Shown piece after piece: positions 36,901 through 44,758 of a stretch of DNA of 45,276 nucleotides. Below the pieces are notes generated by a model, which was not told the DNA's origin, searched no databases, and was given only the letters and a program-made list of their open reading frames with translations. The stretch lies in the NCBI GenBank assembly GCA_003567625.1, contig PWZB01000131.1, positions 1-45,276 on the forward strand. Reading direction: 5' to 3'. This stretch comes from Bacteroidales bacterium. Its GTDB lineage: Bacteria; Bacteroidota; Bacteroidia; Bacteroidales; UBA7960. The position numbers were made by a program, and so were the translations under genes. How positions within the stretch are numbered: the stretch's first letter is position 1; each line of letters begins with the position of its first letter.

Positions 36901-37301
36901 CTGATATCGGATATGTTTTTAAAAAATGGGAAAAAAACAATGAACTTTTCAGTACAGAGCAGGAATACACGTTTACTATGCCCTCTAACAGCCTTAGCTT
37001 AAGCGCAATATTTACAAGTGTTCTGCCGGTTGATGATCAAACCATGCCCTCCGGATATTTAGCGGGATACCCTAATCCTGCCAGAAACAGATACAATGTT
37101 TTGTTTAGCAAGCCCATGAAAAATGTGGTTATAAGTGTTATGAATTTGCAGGGAAGCAGGCTTGCATTATATAATTATGATATTATTGAGGCAGACGAAA
37201 GGGTAAGCATAAATTTAACAGGCCTCTCCAAAGGGGTTTACCTTATTAATGTAGTTAGTGATGATTATCATGAAACATTGAAGGTAACTATTATAGATTA
37301 A
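33939..37301 (+). CDS. T9SS-secreted trypsin-like serine protease (lysyl-endopeptidase type)
   Basis: I use the ATG at 33939 (1120 aa); the track's TTG lies 10 codons earlier. Order: signal (LFLSFTLIIFFLFFPCY), propeptide-like domain to about 170, an S1 protease domain at about 190-460, an Ig-like/fibronectin-like middle, a cleaved-adhesin-like domain (EIFEDGKLDECWKK), an InlB/Listeria-Bacteroides-type repeat (VKAEPDIGYVFKKWE), and a T9SS type A sorting domain (GYPNPARNRYNV ... GLSKGVYLINVVS). The catalytic triad fits His271 (LLSAAHCGTG), Asp323 (DGGSDFRLVLL) and Ser411 (EGGSSGSPLFN). The cysteine-rich layout resembles lysyl endopeptidases, so cleavage after lysine is plausible but unproven. 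It would supply peptides to the nearby SusCD. Confidence 0.92.
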   Translation: MFKMVLHLFLSFTLIIFFLFFPCYRLQSQVQYGGTPVTILTGVSGDDIDVLNVSLTDEMFRRMSNYSFPPEPGEALHAGFSLPAGVGPSCSGSWDLVGDSLQIWRLKISSPGALALGLVFDDFKLPENARMFVYSVDKQFIVGAFDSRNNNAHNVFTSHIIPADAIVIEYELNIERGVSDIPPESPFNIRDVIHITRGGGLFSDGGRPWGLGNSGWCQIDINCPEGDDWQNHKRSVARMLMKVGGDYWWCTGALVNNTAKDTTPYLLSAAHCGTGADFQDMIYWQFYFNFERPGCQDTVGTPAYDMLHGCDLVSKGPLDGGSDFRLVLLKKSPPAGWNPYFSGWSVSESPSNSGVGIHPPAGDTKKISTYSTTLTSATVKVNDSKMAENSAWRVEWESTETNWSVPEGGSSGSPLFNSQGLIVGTLTGGTSDCYSPQKPDFYGKMSYHWESNDPDNVMKQLKPYLDPLNKGVMTLQGFDPYYTEYPPPGYLTTKDIDGESIELKWHKPGSTPNTEGWYSHVTDYTHLTWKGPERATLFDDKDFDFTFPLILEKVSGIFAEHQNHQWPDNKFRFKIYGHDGKALLYESPLLYAEDLQESQHILSNPLEIDEKFYVAVKPVHESGHPSTLMKMVNYGAGHSFTGIPGEWFPYMDIQKTEQFDFLIKIYITDQDGRSSKATIKQAKTDHRALEESEITETESLSLNNNYAVFYEKYENTPLYYRLYRDNEMIFQSATAQVTTFTDNVPGFGFYEYHATAVYEGMIESDPSNAAYVLLDEPCDTYISEFPFQEIFEDGKLDECWKKVEKSAYSWQFTTGYPTDNGNVNPVEGDYFIYVPGTDEETQDEWLITAPVDFSSASRPALRFHFNGSYTSSVIEGNCSLRAYVSVDGGAFHEVWNHTMHPGFDSPQTDYQWLKTSVNLIQFANEGNVRIAFQYEGKNGENFAIDKIELLDAAMLYFVSLEVKPELSGMATGQGLYMEGEPVTVKAEPDIGYVFKKWEKNNELFSTEQEYTFTMPSNSLSLSAIFTSVLPVDDQTMPSGYLAGYPNPARNRYNVLFSKPMKNVVISVMNLQGSRLALYNYDIIEADERVSINLTGLSKGVYLINVVSDDYHETLKVTIID

Positions 37302-37675
37302 GATTTTTGGGCATTTATGGATCATTTTATTTTTATTTGCCGTTAACTTTATTTTTCGCTGCCAATCTGTTTATACCTATAGATCTGCCGCTTGTTATGA
37401 GTGTTTGAGCTTAACCGGTATTAGTTTATTAAAATTGTTTTTTGATGGGTCTGTTGTTGTGCGGTTTACCCTTGTTAGCTTTTTCACTTACATAATTCCG
37501 GTAAACTTTGTTTTTATTTTGATAATGAGTATGTTATAATATTTTTCCTTATTAATTAATTTTATTACTTTTACAGCTTGTTTGGCTGTAATATTTTTTT
37601 GAGTAATTATAATTTTCAAAACAATTTTAAGTTTACAACCTTGGCAAACCATTTAAAAATAAACTTTGAGGAGAT
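37302..37675. other. AT-rich spacer before the carboxyltransferase gene
   Basis: No gene or strong repeat is visible. A weak ACAGC...GCTGT hairpin followed by a T-rich stretch lies at 37574-37600, too weak to call a terminator. The promoter of the downstream operon is presumably here but I cannot place it. Confidence 0.4.
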
Positions 37676-39223
37676 ATGTCAATAAAGTTAAAAACGGTAG
37701 ATCTTAAAAAGCGTATGCAGCAGGCGCTTCAGGGGGGCGGGGAGAAAGCTATCGAGAAGCAGGTTGCAATGGGCAAGATGACGGCCCGTGAGAGGATTGT
37801 TTCTTTGTTGGATCCCAATTCTTTTCATGAATATGATCTTTTTGTCGAGCATGCTGCCAAGGATTTTGACATGGACAAGAAGTTCCTTCCCGGTGATGGT
37901 GTAATTACCGGCACAGGCACGATCAGCGGTTTTCCCGTGTGCATTTATGCACAGGATTTTACCGTTGCGGGCGGTTCTTTGGGTCTGATGCATGCACGAA
38001 AGATAACTAAGATAATGGATCATGCGCTGAAACTGAAAGTGCCCATTATAGGTATAAATGACTCCGGTGGGGCCAGGATACAGGAAGGTGTAAACTCGCT
38101 TGCCGGTTATGGCGAGATTTTCTATCGCAATACGCAAGCTTCAGGTGTAATACCACAAATTTCAGTTATTTTAGGACCCTGTGCCGGAGGAGCAGTCTAT
38201 TCACCGGCGCTGACTGACTTTGTCTTTGTCGTTGACAAGATATCCAAGATGTTCATAACAGGTCCGGAGGTAATAAAATCTGTTTTGGGTGAAGAGATAA
38301 GCATGGAAGATCTGGGCGGAGCAAAAGTACATTCAGAGATAAGTGGAAATGCTCACTTTTTTTCTGAATCTGAGAATGAATGTTTTCAACAAATAAAGAA
38401 ACTTTTCACCTATATTCCATGGAATAATTCGAAAAAAGCGGATCCGTTTCCCAAAAAATCGCCTAATTTAAAGCTTTATGACATAGAAAAAATTATTCCC
38501 ACCGATCCACGGCAGCCTTATGATGTTCGCAATATTATAAAGGCGGTTAGCGATGATTCCGAATTTTTTGAGATACAGGAGAATTTCGCTGCAAACATAG
38601 TCATCGGTTTTGGACGTATCAACGGGCAAACGGTTGGCTTTGTCGCCAATCAGCCATTGGTTCTTGCAGGCGTTCTTGATGTGGATTCATCAGATAAGGC
38701 TGCACGGTTTATACGTTTTTGCGATTCATTCAATATACCTCTGGTAACTTTTGTTGATCTTCCCGGATACCTTCCCGGCATAGATCAGGAACATTCCGGG
38801 GTAATACGTCATGGTGCAAAAGTTCTTTATTCCTATAGTGAGGCTACCGTACCAAAGACTACTGTTATATTACGCAAAGCCTATGGCGGTGGCTATATTG
38901 CCATGTGTTCAAGACACCTGCGAGCAGACTTTGTCTTTGCCTGGCCCACTGCAGAAATAGCCGTTATGGGTCCTGAGGGCGCCGCAAATATTATTTTCAG
39001 ACATGCAATAGCTAATTCGGATAACCCCGAAGAAACCCGGAAAAGAAAAATTAGCGAGTACAGAAAAAAATTTGCCAATCCATACGTAGCTGCAGCGCAT
39101 GGGTATATTGACGCAGTTATAGAACCCTCAGAAACACGCAAATTTGTGATCCATGCCCTTGAAATATCATCGCAAAAATCTGAGCGCGGACCGAAGAAAA
39201 AACACGGAATACCGCCATTTTAA
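37676..39223 (+). CDS. mmdA: Acyl-CoA carboxylase/methylmalonyl-CoA decarboxylase carboxyltransferase subunit
   Basis: A 515-aa carboxyltransferase of the normal length for PccB/MmdA. It has tandem crotonase-like halves with GKMTARERIVSLLDPNSFHEYD, the carboxybiotin-binding NDSGGARIQEGV, GPCAGGAVYSPALTDF, DVDSSDKAARFIRFCDSFNIPLVTFVDLPGYLPG and RKAYGGGYIAMCS. It transfers CO2 between carboxybiotin and propionyl-CoA/methylmalonyl-CoA. The biotin carrier follows 91 bp later, but no biotin carboxylase (accC) and no OadG/OadB membrane subunits are in the window, so the direction of the reaction (carboxylation or sodium-pumping decarboxylation, as in Bacteroidales propionate fermentation) cannot be settled. 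Confidence 0.93.
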   Translation: MSIKLKTVDLKKRMQQALQGGGEKAIEKQVAMGKMTARERIVSLLDPNSFHEYDLFVEHAAKDFDMDKKFLPGDGVITGTGTISGFPVCIYAQDFTVAGGSLGLMHARKITKIMDHALKLKVPIIGINDSGGARIQEGVNSLAGYGEIFYRNTQASGVIPQISVILGPCAGGAVYSPALTDFVFVVDKISKMFITGPEVIKSVLGEEISMEDLGGAKVHSEISGNAHFFSESENECFQQIKKLFTYIPWNNSKKADPFPKKSPNLKLYDIEKIIPTDPRQPYDVRNIIKAVSDDSEFFEIQENFAANIVIGFGRINGQTVGFVANQPLVLAGVLDVDSSDKAARFIRFCDSFNIPLVTFVDLPGYLPGIDQEHSGVIRHGAKVLYSYSEATVPKTTVILRKAYGGGYIAMCSRHLRADFVFAWPTAEIAVMGPEGAANIIFRHAIANSDNPEETRKRKISEYRKKFANPYVAAAHGYIDAVIEPSETRKFVIHALEISSQKSERGPKKKHGIPPF

Positions 39224-39314
39224 GAAAAAACACTCAATTTAGACAGGTTAAACCCATACGACGAAGAGATCAATGACAATTTGTAATTTGTAGGGTAATA
39301 ATTTTTAAAATAGT

Positions 39315-39668
39315 ATGGCAAAAAACGAAGAAAATAATAACCCGGGAAACTCTGCACAGTATATAACCTTCAACATAGAGGGCGACAGGTATGATACTTT
39401 TGCTAACAGGAAGTTCTTATTACGAAAGCCTTATAAGCCTGCAGCTCCTGACCAGATAAAAGCTTTCATGCCCGGAGTAGTTCAAAAGATATATGTTAAT
39501 AAAGGTGATAAAGTTAAAGAAGGTTCAAAGGTTCTGGTGCTTGAAGCTATGAAAATGAAAAATATTATGTTTGCTCCCGCTGCCGGCTATATAAAAAATG
39601 TAAATGTTAAAAAAGGGCAGATGGTGCCAAAAAATCATGTTTTGATTGAACTTGAATTGATTTCCTGA
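39315..39668 (+). CDS. Biotin carboxyl carrier protein
   Basis: A 117-aa protein. The C-terminal biotinyl domain (about 45-117) has AFMPGVVQKIYVNKGDKVKEG, the biotinylation motif VLEAMKMKNI with its lysine, and GYIKNVNVKKGQMV. Residues 1-40 (YITFNIEGDRYDTFANRKF) form a short N-terminal extension. It carries carboxybiotin to the transferase encoded just upstream, and is the usual partner of the MmdA/PccB-type subunit in Bacteroidota. The RdgB gene begins 5 bp after its stop. Confidence 0.92.
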   Translation: MAKNEENNNPGNSAQYITFNIEGDRYDTFANRKFLLRKPYKPAAPDQIKAFMPGVVQKIYVNKGDKVKEGSKVLVLEAMKMKNIMFAPAAGYIKNVNVKKGQMVPKNHVLIELELIS

Positions 39669-39673
39669 GCAAT

Positions 39674-40258
39674 ATGGAACTTTTGTTTGCAACGAAAAAT
39701 CGCAATAAGATCAGGGAGATTCAGGCTTTTGCCGGTAATAAGATCAAAATATCAGGTTTGGATTCCATAGGTTTTGATAATGACATCATTGAAAATAGAT
39801 CTACACTGGAAGGGAACGCATCTGCCAAATCAAACTATATTTTTGAATGTACGGGTATGAATTGTTTTGCCGATGACACGGGTCTGGAAATAGAAGCCCT
39901 CGGCGGCAGACCGGGTGTGCATTCTGCCAGGTACAGCGGTATTGAAAAAAATGATAAAGCCAATATAGATAAAGTACTTTCAGAGCTTATAAATGAAAAG
40001 AATCGTAAAGCACGGTTTCGTACCGTAATATCCCTGATCATCAACGGAAAAGAAAAGCTGTTTGAAGGAAACGTCTGTGGCAAAATTATTGATAAGCCAA
40101 GAGGCTGCGGGGGTTTTGGCTATGATCCGATATTCATTCCCAACGGTTATGAGAAAACTTTTGCAGAAATGGAGCTTGATGAGAAGAACCGAATCAGTCA
40201 CCGAACAGCTGCTGTAAAAAAACTTATTGAATATTTACTGACCGGGGTAATAGGATAG
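39674..40258 (+). CDS. rdgB: RdgB/HAM1-family XTP/dITP diphosphatase
   Basis: A 194-aa house-cleaning nucleotide diphosphatase that hydrolyses XTP and (d)ITP to monophosphates. Motifs are LLFATKNRNKIREIQAF (start), EGNASAKSNYIFECTGMNCFADDTGLEIEALGGRPGVHSARYSG, GFGYDPIFIPNGYEKTFAEM and ISHRTAAVKKL at the end. Every family landmark is present and the length is normal. It probably shares a transcript with the carrier protein but is functionally unrelated to it. Confidence 0.96.
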   Translation: MELLFATKNRNKIREIQAFAGNKIKISGLDSIGFDNDIIENRSTLEGNASAKSNYIFECTGMNCFADDTGLEIEALGGRPGVHSARYSGIEKNDKANIDKVLSELINEKNRKARFRTVISLIINGKEKLFEGNVCGKIIDKPRGCGGFGYDPIFIPNGYEKTFAEMELDEKNRISHRTAAVKKLIEYLLTGVIG

Positions 40259-40450
40259 AAGTGAGAGAGTGAGAGGGTGAGAGTGTGAGAGCGTGAGAAG
40301 CATAGCTGTCAAGCTAAGAAAATGAATTATATATAAAATATTCTGTTACCTGAACCACATAGGCACATAGGACACATAGGATAACACATAGAGTTTCTGC
40401 ATGCATATTTCTATGTGAAAACTATGTGCTCTATATGTCTATGTGTTTCG
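40259..40450. repeat. GTGAGAG microsatellite and CACATAGG/CTATGTG repeat block
   Basis: 40259-40300 has six imperfect GTGAGAG-type units. 40353-40396 has four CACATAGG-style units (AACCACATAGGCACATAGG ...) and 40409-40448 has the opposite-strand counterparts (TCTATGTG ... CTATGTGCTC ... GTCTATGTG), giving an imperfect inverted arrangement. No coding sequence is seen in it. Confidence 0.6.
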
Positions 40451-40516
40451 AAAAAGGTATTACTTTTTGAGCCGATGAGGTTAGTTGTTTTGATTGAGGC
40501 GGGTTGCAATCTGCAT

Positions 40517-41515
40517 CTAATAACCTGTATTGTGCAATGCTTCTTCAATAACCATGGTAAACAATTCGGTAATGGTTATACCAACTGTTTCGGCTTGTTG
40601 CGGAACAATGCTGGTGGCTGCCATGCCAGGCGTGATGTTGACTTCAAGAAAAAATATTTCCTGCTCTTTACTGATATAATCGAATCTTGCGATGCCTTTG
40701 AGCTCAAGCTTATTATAGAGATGAGCCGTTAAATCCTGTATTCTGACGGTAAGCTCTTTGGAAATTCTGGCAGGCGTGATCTCATCGGCGGCGCCTTTTG
40801 TATATTTAGCTTCAAAATCAAAAAATTGTGCCTTTGTCTTGCTTATTATTTCAGTAACCGGCAACGCCTTTATTTTTTCTTTCTGTAAAAAAGCGCCACA
40901 GGTGAGTTCCGTGCCATCAACATATTCTTCAATGAAAACCTCGTCATCGTGGTTAAAAGCATCTCCAACAGCTTTCATCAGATTGCCCCTGTCATTTACA
41001 AGAGTCGTGCCAAGGCTTGAGCCGCCCTTATTGGGCTTCACAAAGGCTGGAAGATTAACAGAGGAAAGAATAAGAGAAACATCAGGTTTTTCTGAAACAT
41101 GAAACTTGACCGACCTGGCTGTCTTAACACCCCATTGTTTCATTAACAGTTTACAGAAGTATTTATTGAAAGTTAAAGCTGAAGCAAGCAAACCGGCTGT
41201 AGTATAAGGAATGTCGAGCATTTCGAAATAACCCTGAAGCTTGCCGTCCTCACCGGGAGAACCATGTATCGTGATTAAAGCGCAGTCAAATTGTATCTTT
41301 TTATTTTTTAAGGTAATCGAAAAATCATCTTTATCAACAGGATGTTCGTTTTGATCATCATCAAGGTAAACCCATTTTTCTTTGATGATAAGTATCAGAA
41401 AAACATTGTACCTGTTTTTATCAAGGTTTTTGCATATGGTTTTTGCGCTGTCTATCGAGATAACATATTCGCCTGAGTAACCACCTGCAATTACTGCAAT
41501 ATTTTTCTTTTTCAT
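40517..41515 (-). CDS. ddl: D-alanine--D-alanine ligase
   Basis: A 332-aa ATP-grasp ligase that joins two D-alanines for peptidoglycan. Motifs are VIAGGYSGEYVISIDSAK, HGSPGEDGKLQGYFEMLDIPYT, KPNKGGSSLGTTLV, FIEEYVDGTELTCG, and the metal/ATP end RFDYISKEQEIFFLEVNITPGMAATSIVPQQAE. The N-x-T-P-G-M-x-x-x-S-x-x-P signature is complete. Together with MurF-Alr it completes the D-alanine branch of precursor synthesis within this window, although the genes are 20 kb apart. It is a single gene with a palindromic spacer upstream. Confidence 0.96.
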   Translation of the reverse strand: MKKKNIAVIAGGYSGEYVISIDSAKTICKNLDKNRYNVFLILIIKEKWVYLDDDQNEHPVDKDDFSITLKNKKIQFDCALITIHGSPGEDGKLQGYFEMLDIPYTTAGLLASALTFNKYFCKLLMKQWGVKTARSVKFHVSEKPDVSLILSSVNLPAFVKPNKGGSSLGTTLVNDRGNLMKAVGDAFNHDDEVFIEEYVDGTELTCGAFLQKEKIKALPVTEIISKTKAQFFDFEAKYTKGAADEITPARISKELTVRIQDLTAHLYNKLELKGIARFDYISKEQEIFFLEVNITPGMAATSIVPQQAETVGITITELFTMVIEEALHNTGY

Positions 41516-42087
41516 CGTGTTTCTTGTTTTTGGTATTAATTCTTTTTTTGAGATGCTATTATTATTTTTTTGCCATTGCCCGATTAAAATTTTTGTAAAA
41601 ATTTCAACATTGAATCCGTTATAAAAAGTCTAAAAATATTGTTTTCCGCAGATTTCGCTGATTTACCCTGTTGGATAATGTTTAATTATAATAACTGGCA
41701 GATGTATCAAAAATAATTAATCCAACAGGGCATACATATATTATAAATTACTGATAATCAATTACATTTATCAGCGAAAATCTGCCGATTTACCCCGTTG
41801 GATATTTGCCATTTATAAATTTCCTTTTTTATAAATTATCCAAAGGGGTGAATCTGCGGGAAAATACTTTTCAGAACGGACTCAACATTTAATAAAAACA
41901 TTCAATTCTTAAATCATAAATCATTAATCATTGTTTACCTCGCCTGCCCCGAAGCGGAGCGTGCCGGGGCCCTTAAATCAAAATCTTTGTAGCCATTGTT
42001 AATTTCGGATTTCTTTATTTAGTTCCTCAAAAAAAGAATTAGCCGTTTTTTGATAATTAATGACAAAATTGCAGATTTTTTTTGATT
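41516..42087. other. Intergenic region with nested palindrome cluster and a GC-rich hairpin
   Basis: It has no gene. The palindrome cluster 41642-41866 is reported separately. GCCCCG (41946-41951) and CGGGGC (41965-41970) form a hairpin around AAGCGGAGCGTGC, an obvious GC-rich island in AT-rich DNA. Its AGCGGAG core resembles the 52-bp array units at the window start, but the match is too short to claim kinship. Confidence 0.55.
41642..41866. repeat. Nested inverted-repeat element built on CCCYGTTGGAT arms
   Basis: CCCTGTTGGAT (41666-41676) pairs perfectly with ATCCAACAGGG (41720-41730). GCAGATTTCGCTGAT (41648-41662) pairs with ATCAGCGAAAATCTGC (41770-41785) with one bulge. CCCCGTTGGATA (41793-41804) pairs with TATCCAAAGGGG (41837-41848) with one mismatch. 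The outer ends TTTTCCGCAGATTT and its mirror near 41850-41865 also match. It looks like a symmetrical composite of two hairpins. Confidence 0.85.
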
Positions 42088-42405
42088 TTAACGGAGTTTG
42101 TTGAAAACAAATACCAGGAAAGTTGTTATTAAAAATGCAAAAATCAAAACTACATGTAAAGGTATCAGGATCATCCGGTCGCCCGGTTTGTACATATTTA
42201 CTATTTTGTATCTTACCAGGTTATTTTCATCAAAAATATATACCACGTCTCTGTCTAACGACACTATTACAATTTCCTTTTTCATATCTTGTATTTCTTC
42301 CGTAGTGTACTCCAGCGGATTTTCGAGGGGCTGAACAGGTACTCCCTGGTTACAGCCGGCTGTAAAAAGAAACAATAATGATAATAGCGGTATTAATTTC
42401 TGCAT
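42088..42405 (-). CDS. Small putative lipoprotein with C-terminal membrane segment
   Basis: A 105-aa protein of unknown family. The N-terminus KLIPLLSLLFLFTAGCNQ is a lipoprotein signal with a cysteine after TAG. The middle (EIVIVSLDRDVVYIFDENNLVRYKIVNMYKPGDRMILIP) has SH3-like beta character. The C-terminus LHVVLIFAFLITTFLVFVFNKLR is a convincing membrane helix, so the protein may be held at both ends. A reverse overlapping frame (42350-42784) is not supported. It is a single gene; codon use and length look normal. Confidence 0.6.
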   Translation of the reverse strand: MQKLIPLLSLLFLFTAGCNQGVPVQPLENPLEYTTEEIQDMKKEIVIVSLDRDVVYIFDENNLVRYKIVNMYKPGDRMILIPLHVVLIFAFLITTFLVFVFNKLR

Positions 42406-42798
42406 AAGTCAGATATTTGGTTAATTTTATTTTGTTTAACTGACTGCCCTGCAAAGAGCGATAGCTGACGTTGCGGGGTTGGAACGTTAAGATGATTAAT
42501 GCTTTGACCGGTTTTTTTAGATATAAGAGGGTCTTGTTCATCAAAACCACACAAATATACACAGAAAAACCAATCATTTGCCAAAAAAGGGATGGCATCG
42601 CTCTGTTAACCATAAGTCGTGGCACGACTTCACAGATAAGAACATAAAAATTAAGATCTAACTCAAACACCCGGAACAAAAGTCTGGGTACGACTGTAAA
42701 CTTTGAAAAATAACATACAATGTTATTGTTAATACTTATCTTTGTTCTTTGACAGAAAATAAAAAACATCGCATCAGAACCCATTAAAAAAAAATAAT
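42406..42798. other. Spacer with palindromes upstream of the SBBP pseudogene
   Basis: AAGTCGTG-G-CACGACTT (42614-42630) is a perfect 8-bp-arm hairpin and a degenerate version AGTCTGGGTACGACT lies at 42681-42695. TAACAT-ACA-ATGTTA (42711-42725) lies 11 bp before a TATCTTTG -7-like box (42737-42744) and may be an operator. The reverse ORF 42350-42784 runs through these repeats and is not credible as a gene. Confidence 0.55.
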
Positions 42799-44434
42799 AT
42801 GAAAAAGTTAAGTATAATTATTTCCGTTTTAGTTCTTGCCGTTAACCATTCCTTATTTTTCGGAATGCCGTTGCAGGATAAAAAAGACATCGCCGGGGAA
42901 GTCGTGGATCAGGGTAAAGTATTTATTGAAAACAAAGGTCAGTGGGATGATGAGGTGAGGTTTTTGACAAAGACCGGCGGGATGAATGCCTGGATAACGG
43001 ACGGAGGGATTGTGTTTGATTTTTACAGGATTGAGAGAAACGAAGAGGGGTTTGAAAAATTCCCCGGGCGGGACCGCCATGGTATGTCAGCCGGGCCGGA
43101 AGAAGTACGTCGGCACGGTCATGTCGTAAAGATGAATTTTATTTCTCCACAACAGGATGAATCAGTGTTTTGTCCCTATGATCAAAAAACGACCTATTAC
43201 AATTACTTTATTGGGAGCGATACTACCCGTTGGGCGAGGTTTGTACCGTTGTACGGTGAAGTTATCGCTGAGCGTCTCTATGAGGGGATTGACATCCGGT
43301 ATTATTACGAGCCCGGGGGATTGCGGTATGATTTCATTGTGCATCCGGGGCGCGTGTAGAGGACATCGCGTTCACACTTGAAGGTGCTGACGGTGTGTGG
43401 TTGAGCAGCGATGATGAGCTTGTAATGATGACGAGCCTGGGAGAGGTGCGGCATAAAGGACTTAAGGCGTACCAGAAGATAGGAGGAGAAAAAACAGAAA
43501 TACCGGGGAGGTTTCAATTGAATGAGAATGGCAAGATAGGTTTTAATGTACAGAGGAAAGATGAGACACTGCCCCTTATCATTGATCCGTTAATTGCTTC
43601 CACATTTCTCGGGGGTAGTGATTCGGATTGGGGTTCTATCCTTGCCTTTGATTCAGAGGGTAATGTTTATGTAACGGGTAAAACAGAGTCAGATGATTTC
43701 CCTACCATCCCGGGGGCATATGATGAGACGTTTAATGGTGGTTGGGATGTTTTCGTCAGTGCCTTGAGCTCCGACTTAAGCGAGCTTTTATACTCCACAT
43801 TTCTCGGGGGTAGTGGTTGGGATGAGGTTAATAGCCTTGCCCTTGATTCAGAGGATAATGTGTATGTAACGGGAAAGACAGAGTCAGTTGATTTCCCTAC
43901 CACCCCGGGGCATATGATGAGACGTTTAATAGTTATAATTATGAATCTGATGTTTTCGTCAGTGCCTTGAGCTCCGACTTAAGCGAGCTTTTATACTCCA
44001 CATTTCTCGGGGGTAGTAGTCCGGATTGGAGTAATAGCCTTGCCCTTGATTCAGAGGATAATGTGTATGTTACGGGAATGACATGGTCAGTTGACTTCCC
44101 TACCACCCCGGGGGCATATGATGAGACGTTTAATGGTGGGGGTGATGTTTTCGTCAGTAAATTGAGTATTGACGTCACCATATTCGTAAAAGAAATAACC
44201 GCCGTTGAAGTAAAAGTATTCCCCAACCCTGCACGCGACATGTTTATTGTTAAAGCCAATGAAATGATCAGGCAAATACGCCTGATAAACATTAACGGGC
44301 AAGTGATCAAAGATATCATTGTGGATGCCCTGAGCACCGGGATCAAAGTAAACAACTTCAATGCAGGAGTTTACTTAATGCAGATACATACCAGTGAAAG
44401 CGTGATAACAAAACGTGTCCAGGTAATACGCTAA
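42799..44434 (+). pseudogene. T9SS SBBP-repeat protein with DUF7948-like N-terminus, broken by two frameshifts
   Basis: Three track ORFs (42799-43359, 43395-43970, 43967-44434) are one gene. The signal is KLSIIISVLVLAVNHSLFF; GKVFIENKGQWDDEVRFL to PGRV is the DUF7948-type N-terminal domain; ASTFLGGSDSDWGS and similar are SBBP beta-propeller repeats (units starting at 43599, 43794 and 43997); [19 protein letters not shown] is the T9SS signal. Frame 1 is lost in GGGG at 43347-43350 and frame 2 in GGGG at 43907-43910; sister copies of the second site have GGGGG. Adding one G at each gives 1638 bp, exactly 546 codons with the stop, so the intact protein would be 545 aa. Decay, phase variation and assembly error cannot be separated. 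Confidence 0.85.
43599..44156 (+). repeat. Three SBBP repeat units within the pseudogene
   Basis: The units start at 43599, 43794 and 43997 with TCCACATTTCTCGGGGGTAG, at spacings of 195 and 203 bp (the latter being 204 once the missing G is restored). Near-identical DNA such as CTCCGACTTAAGCGAGC between units suggests recent duplication. Confidence 0.8.
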
Positions 44435-44508
44435 ACAGGATAAAACATTGGAGGTTCCCTAACCTGCATAAAGCAGAAAAACTCAAGATCCAAAATTCAA
44501 AGTTCAAA

Positions 44509-44547
44509 ATTTACCCCGTTAAATAAAAAAAAATTAACGGGGTAAAT
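44509..44547. repeat. 14-bp perfect inverted repeat of the CCCCGTT family
   Basis: ATTTACCCCGTTAA (44509-44522) and TTAACGGGGTAAAT (44534-44547) are exact reverse complements with an 11-base A-rich loop. The TTTACCCCGTT core is the same as in the element at 41789-41800. Confidence 0.9.
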
Positions 44548-44758
44548 CCCAAATTCCAAAACTCAATAATGTAAATTTTCCCCAATTCTTTTGAGCTTTG
44601 AGCTTGGAGTTTATTTTGTGCCTGGGGTTTTGAGTTTTGAACTCCACCCTTGTTAAACAAAAAACAAGTAGGACTGATTCCACAGGCGAAAAAATCAAAT
44701 GACAGTAAAGAAAAAGGATAAGAAATTACCAGCCTCGTGGTGCATATTTCCAAAACAA

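Noticed and set aside
42350-42784. 144-aa reverse ORF upstream of the SBBP gene
   Set aside because: It overlaps the small lipoprotein gene in another frame and runs through palindromic repeats. Its VVPRL repeats come from the hairpin copies.
43667-43903. Reverse-strand ORFs over the SBBP repeats
   Set aside because: They are shadows of the forward repeats and copy their periodicity.
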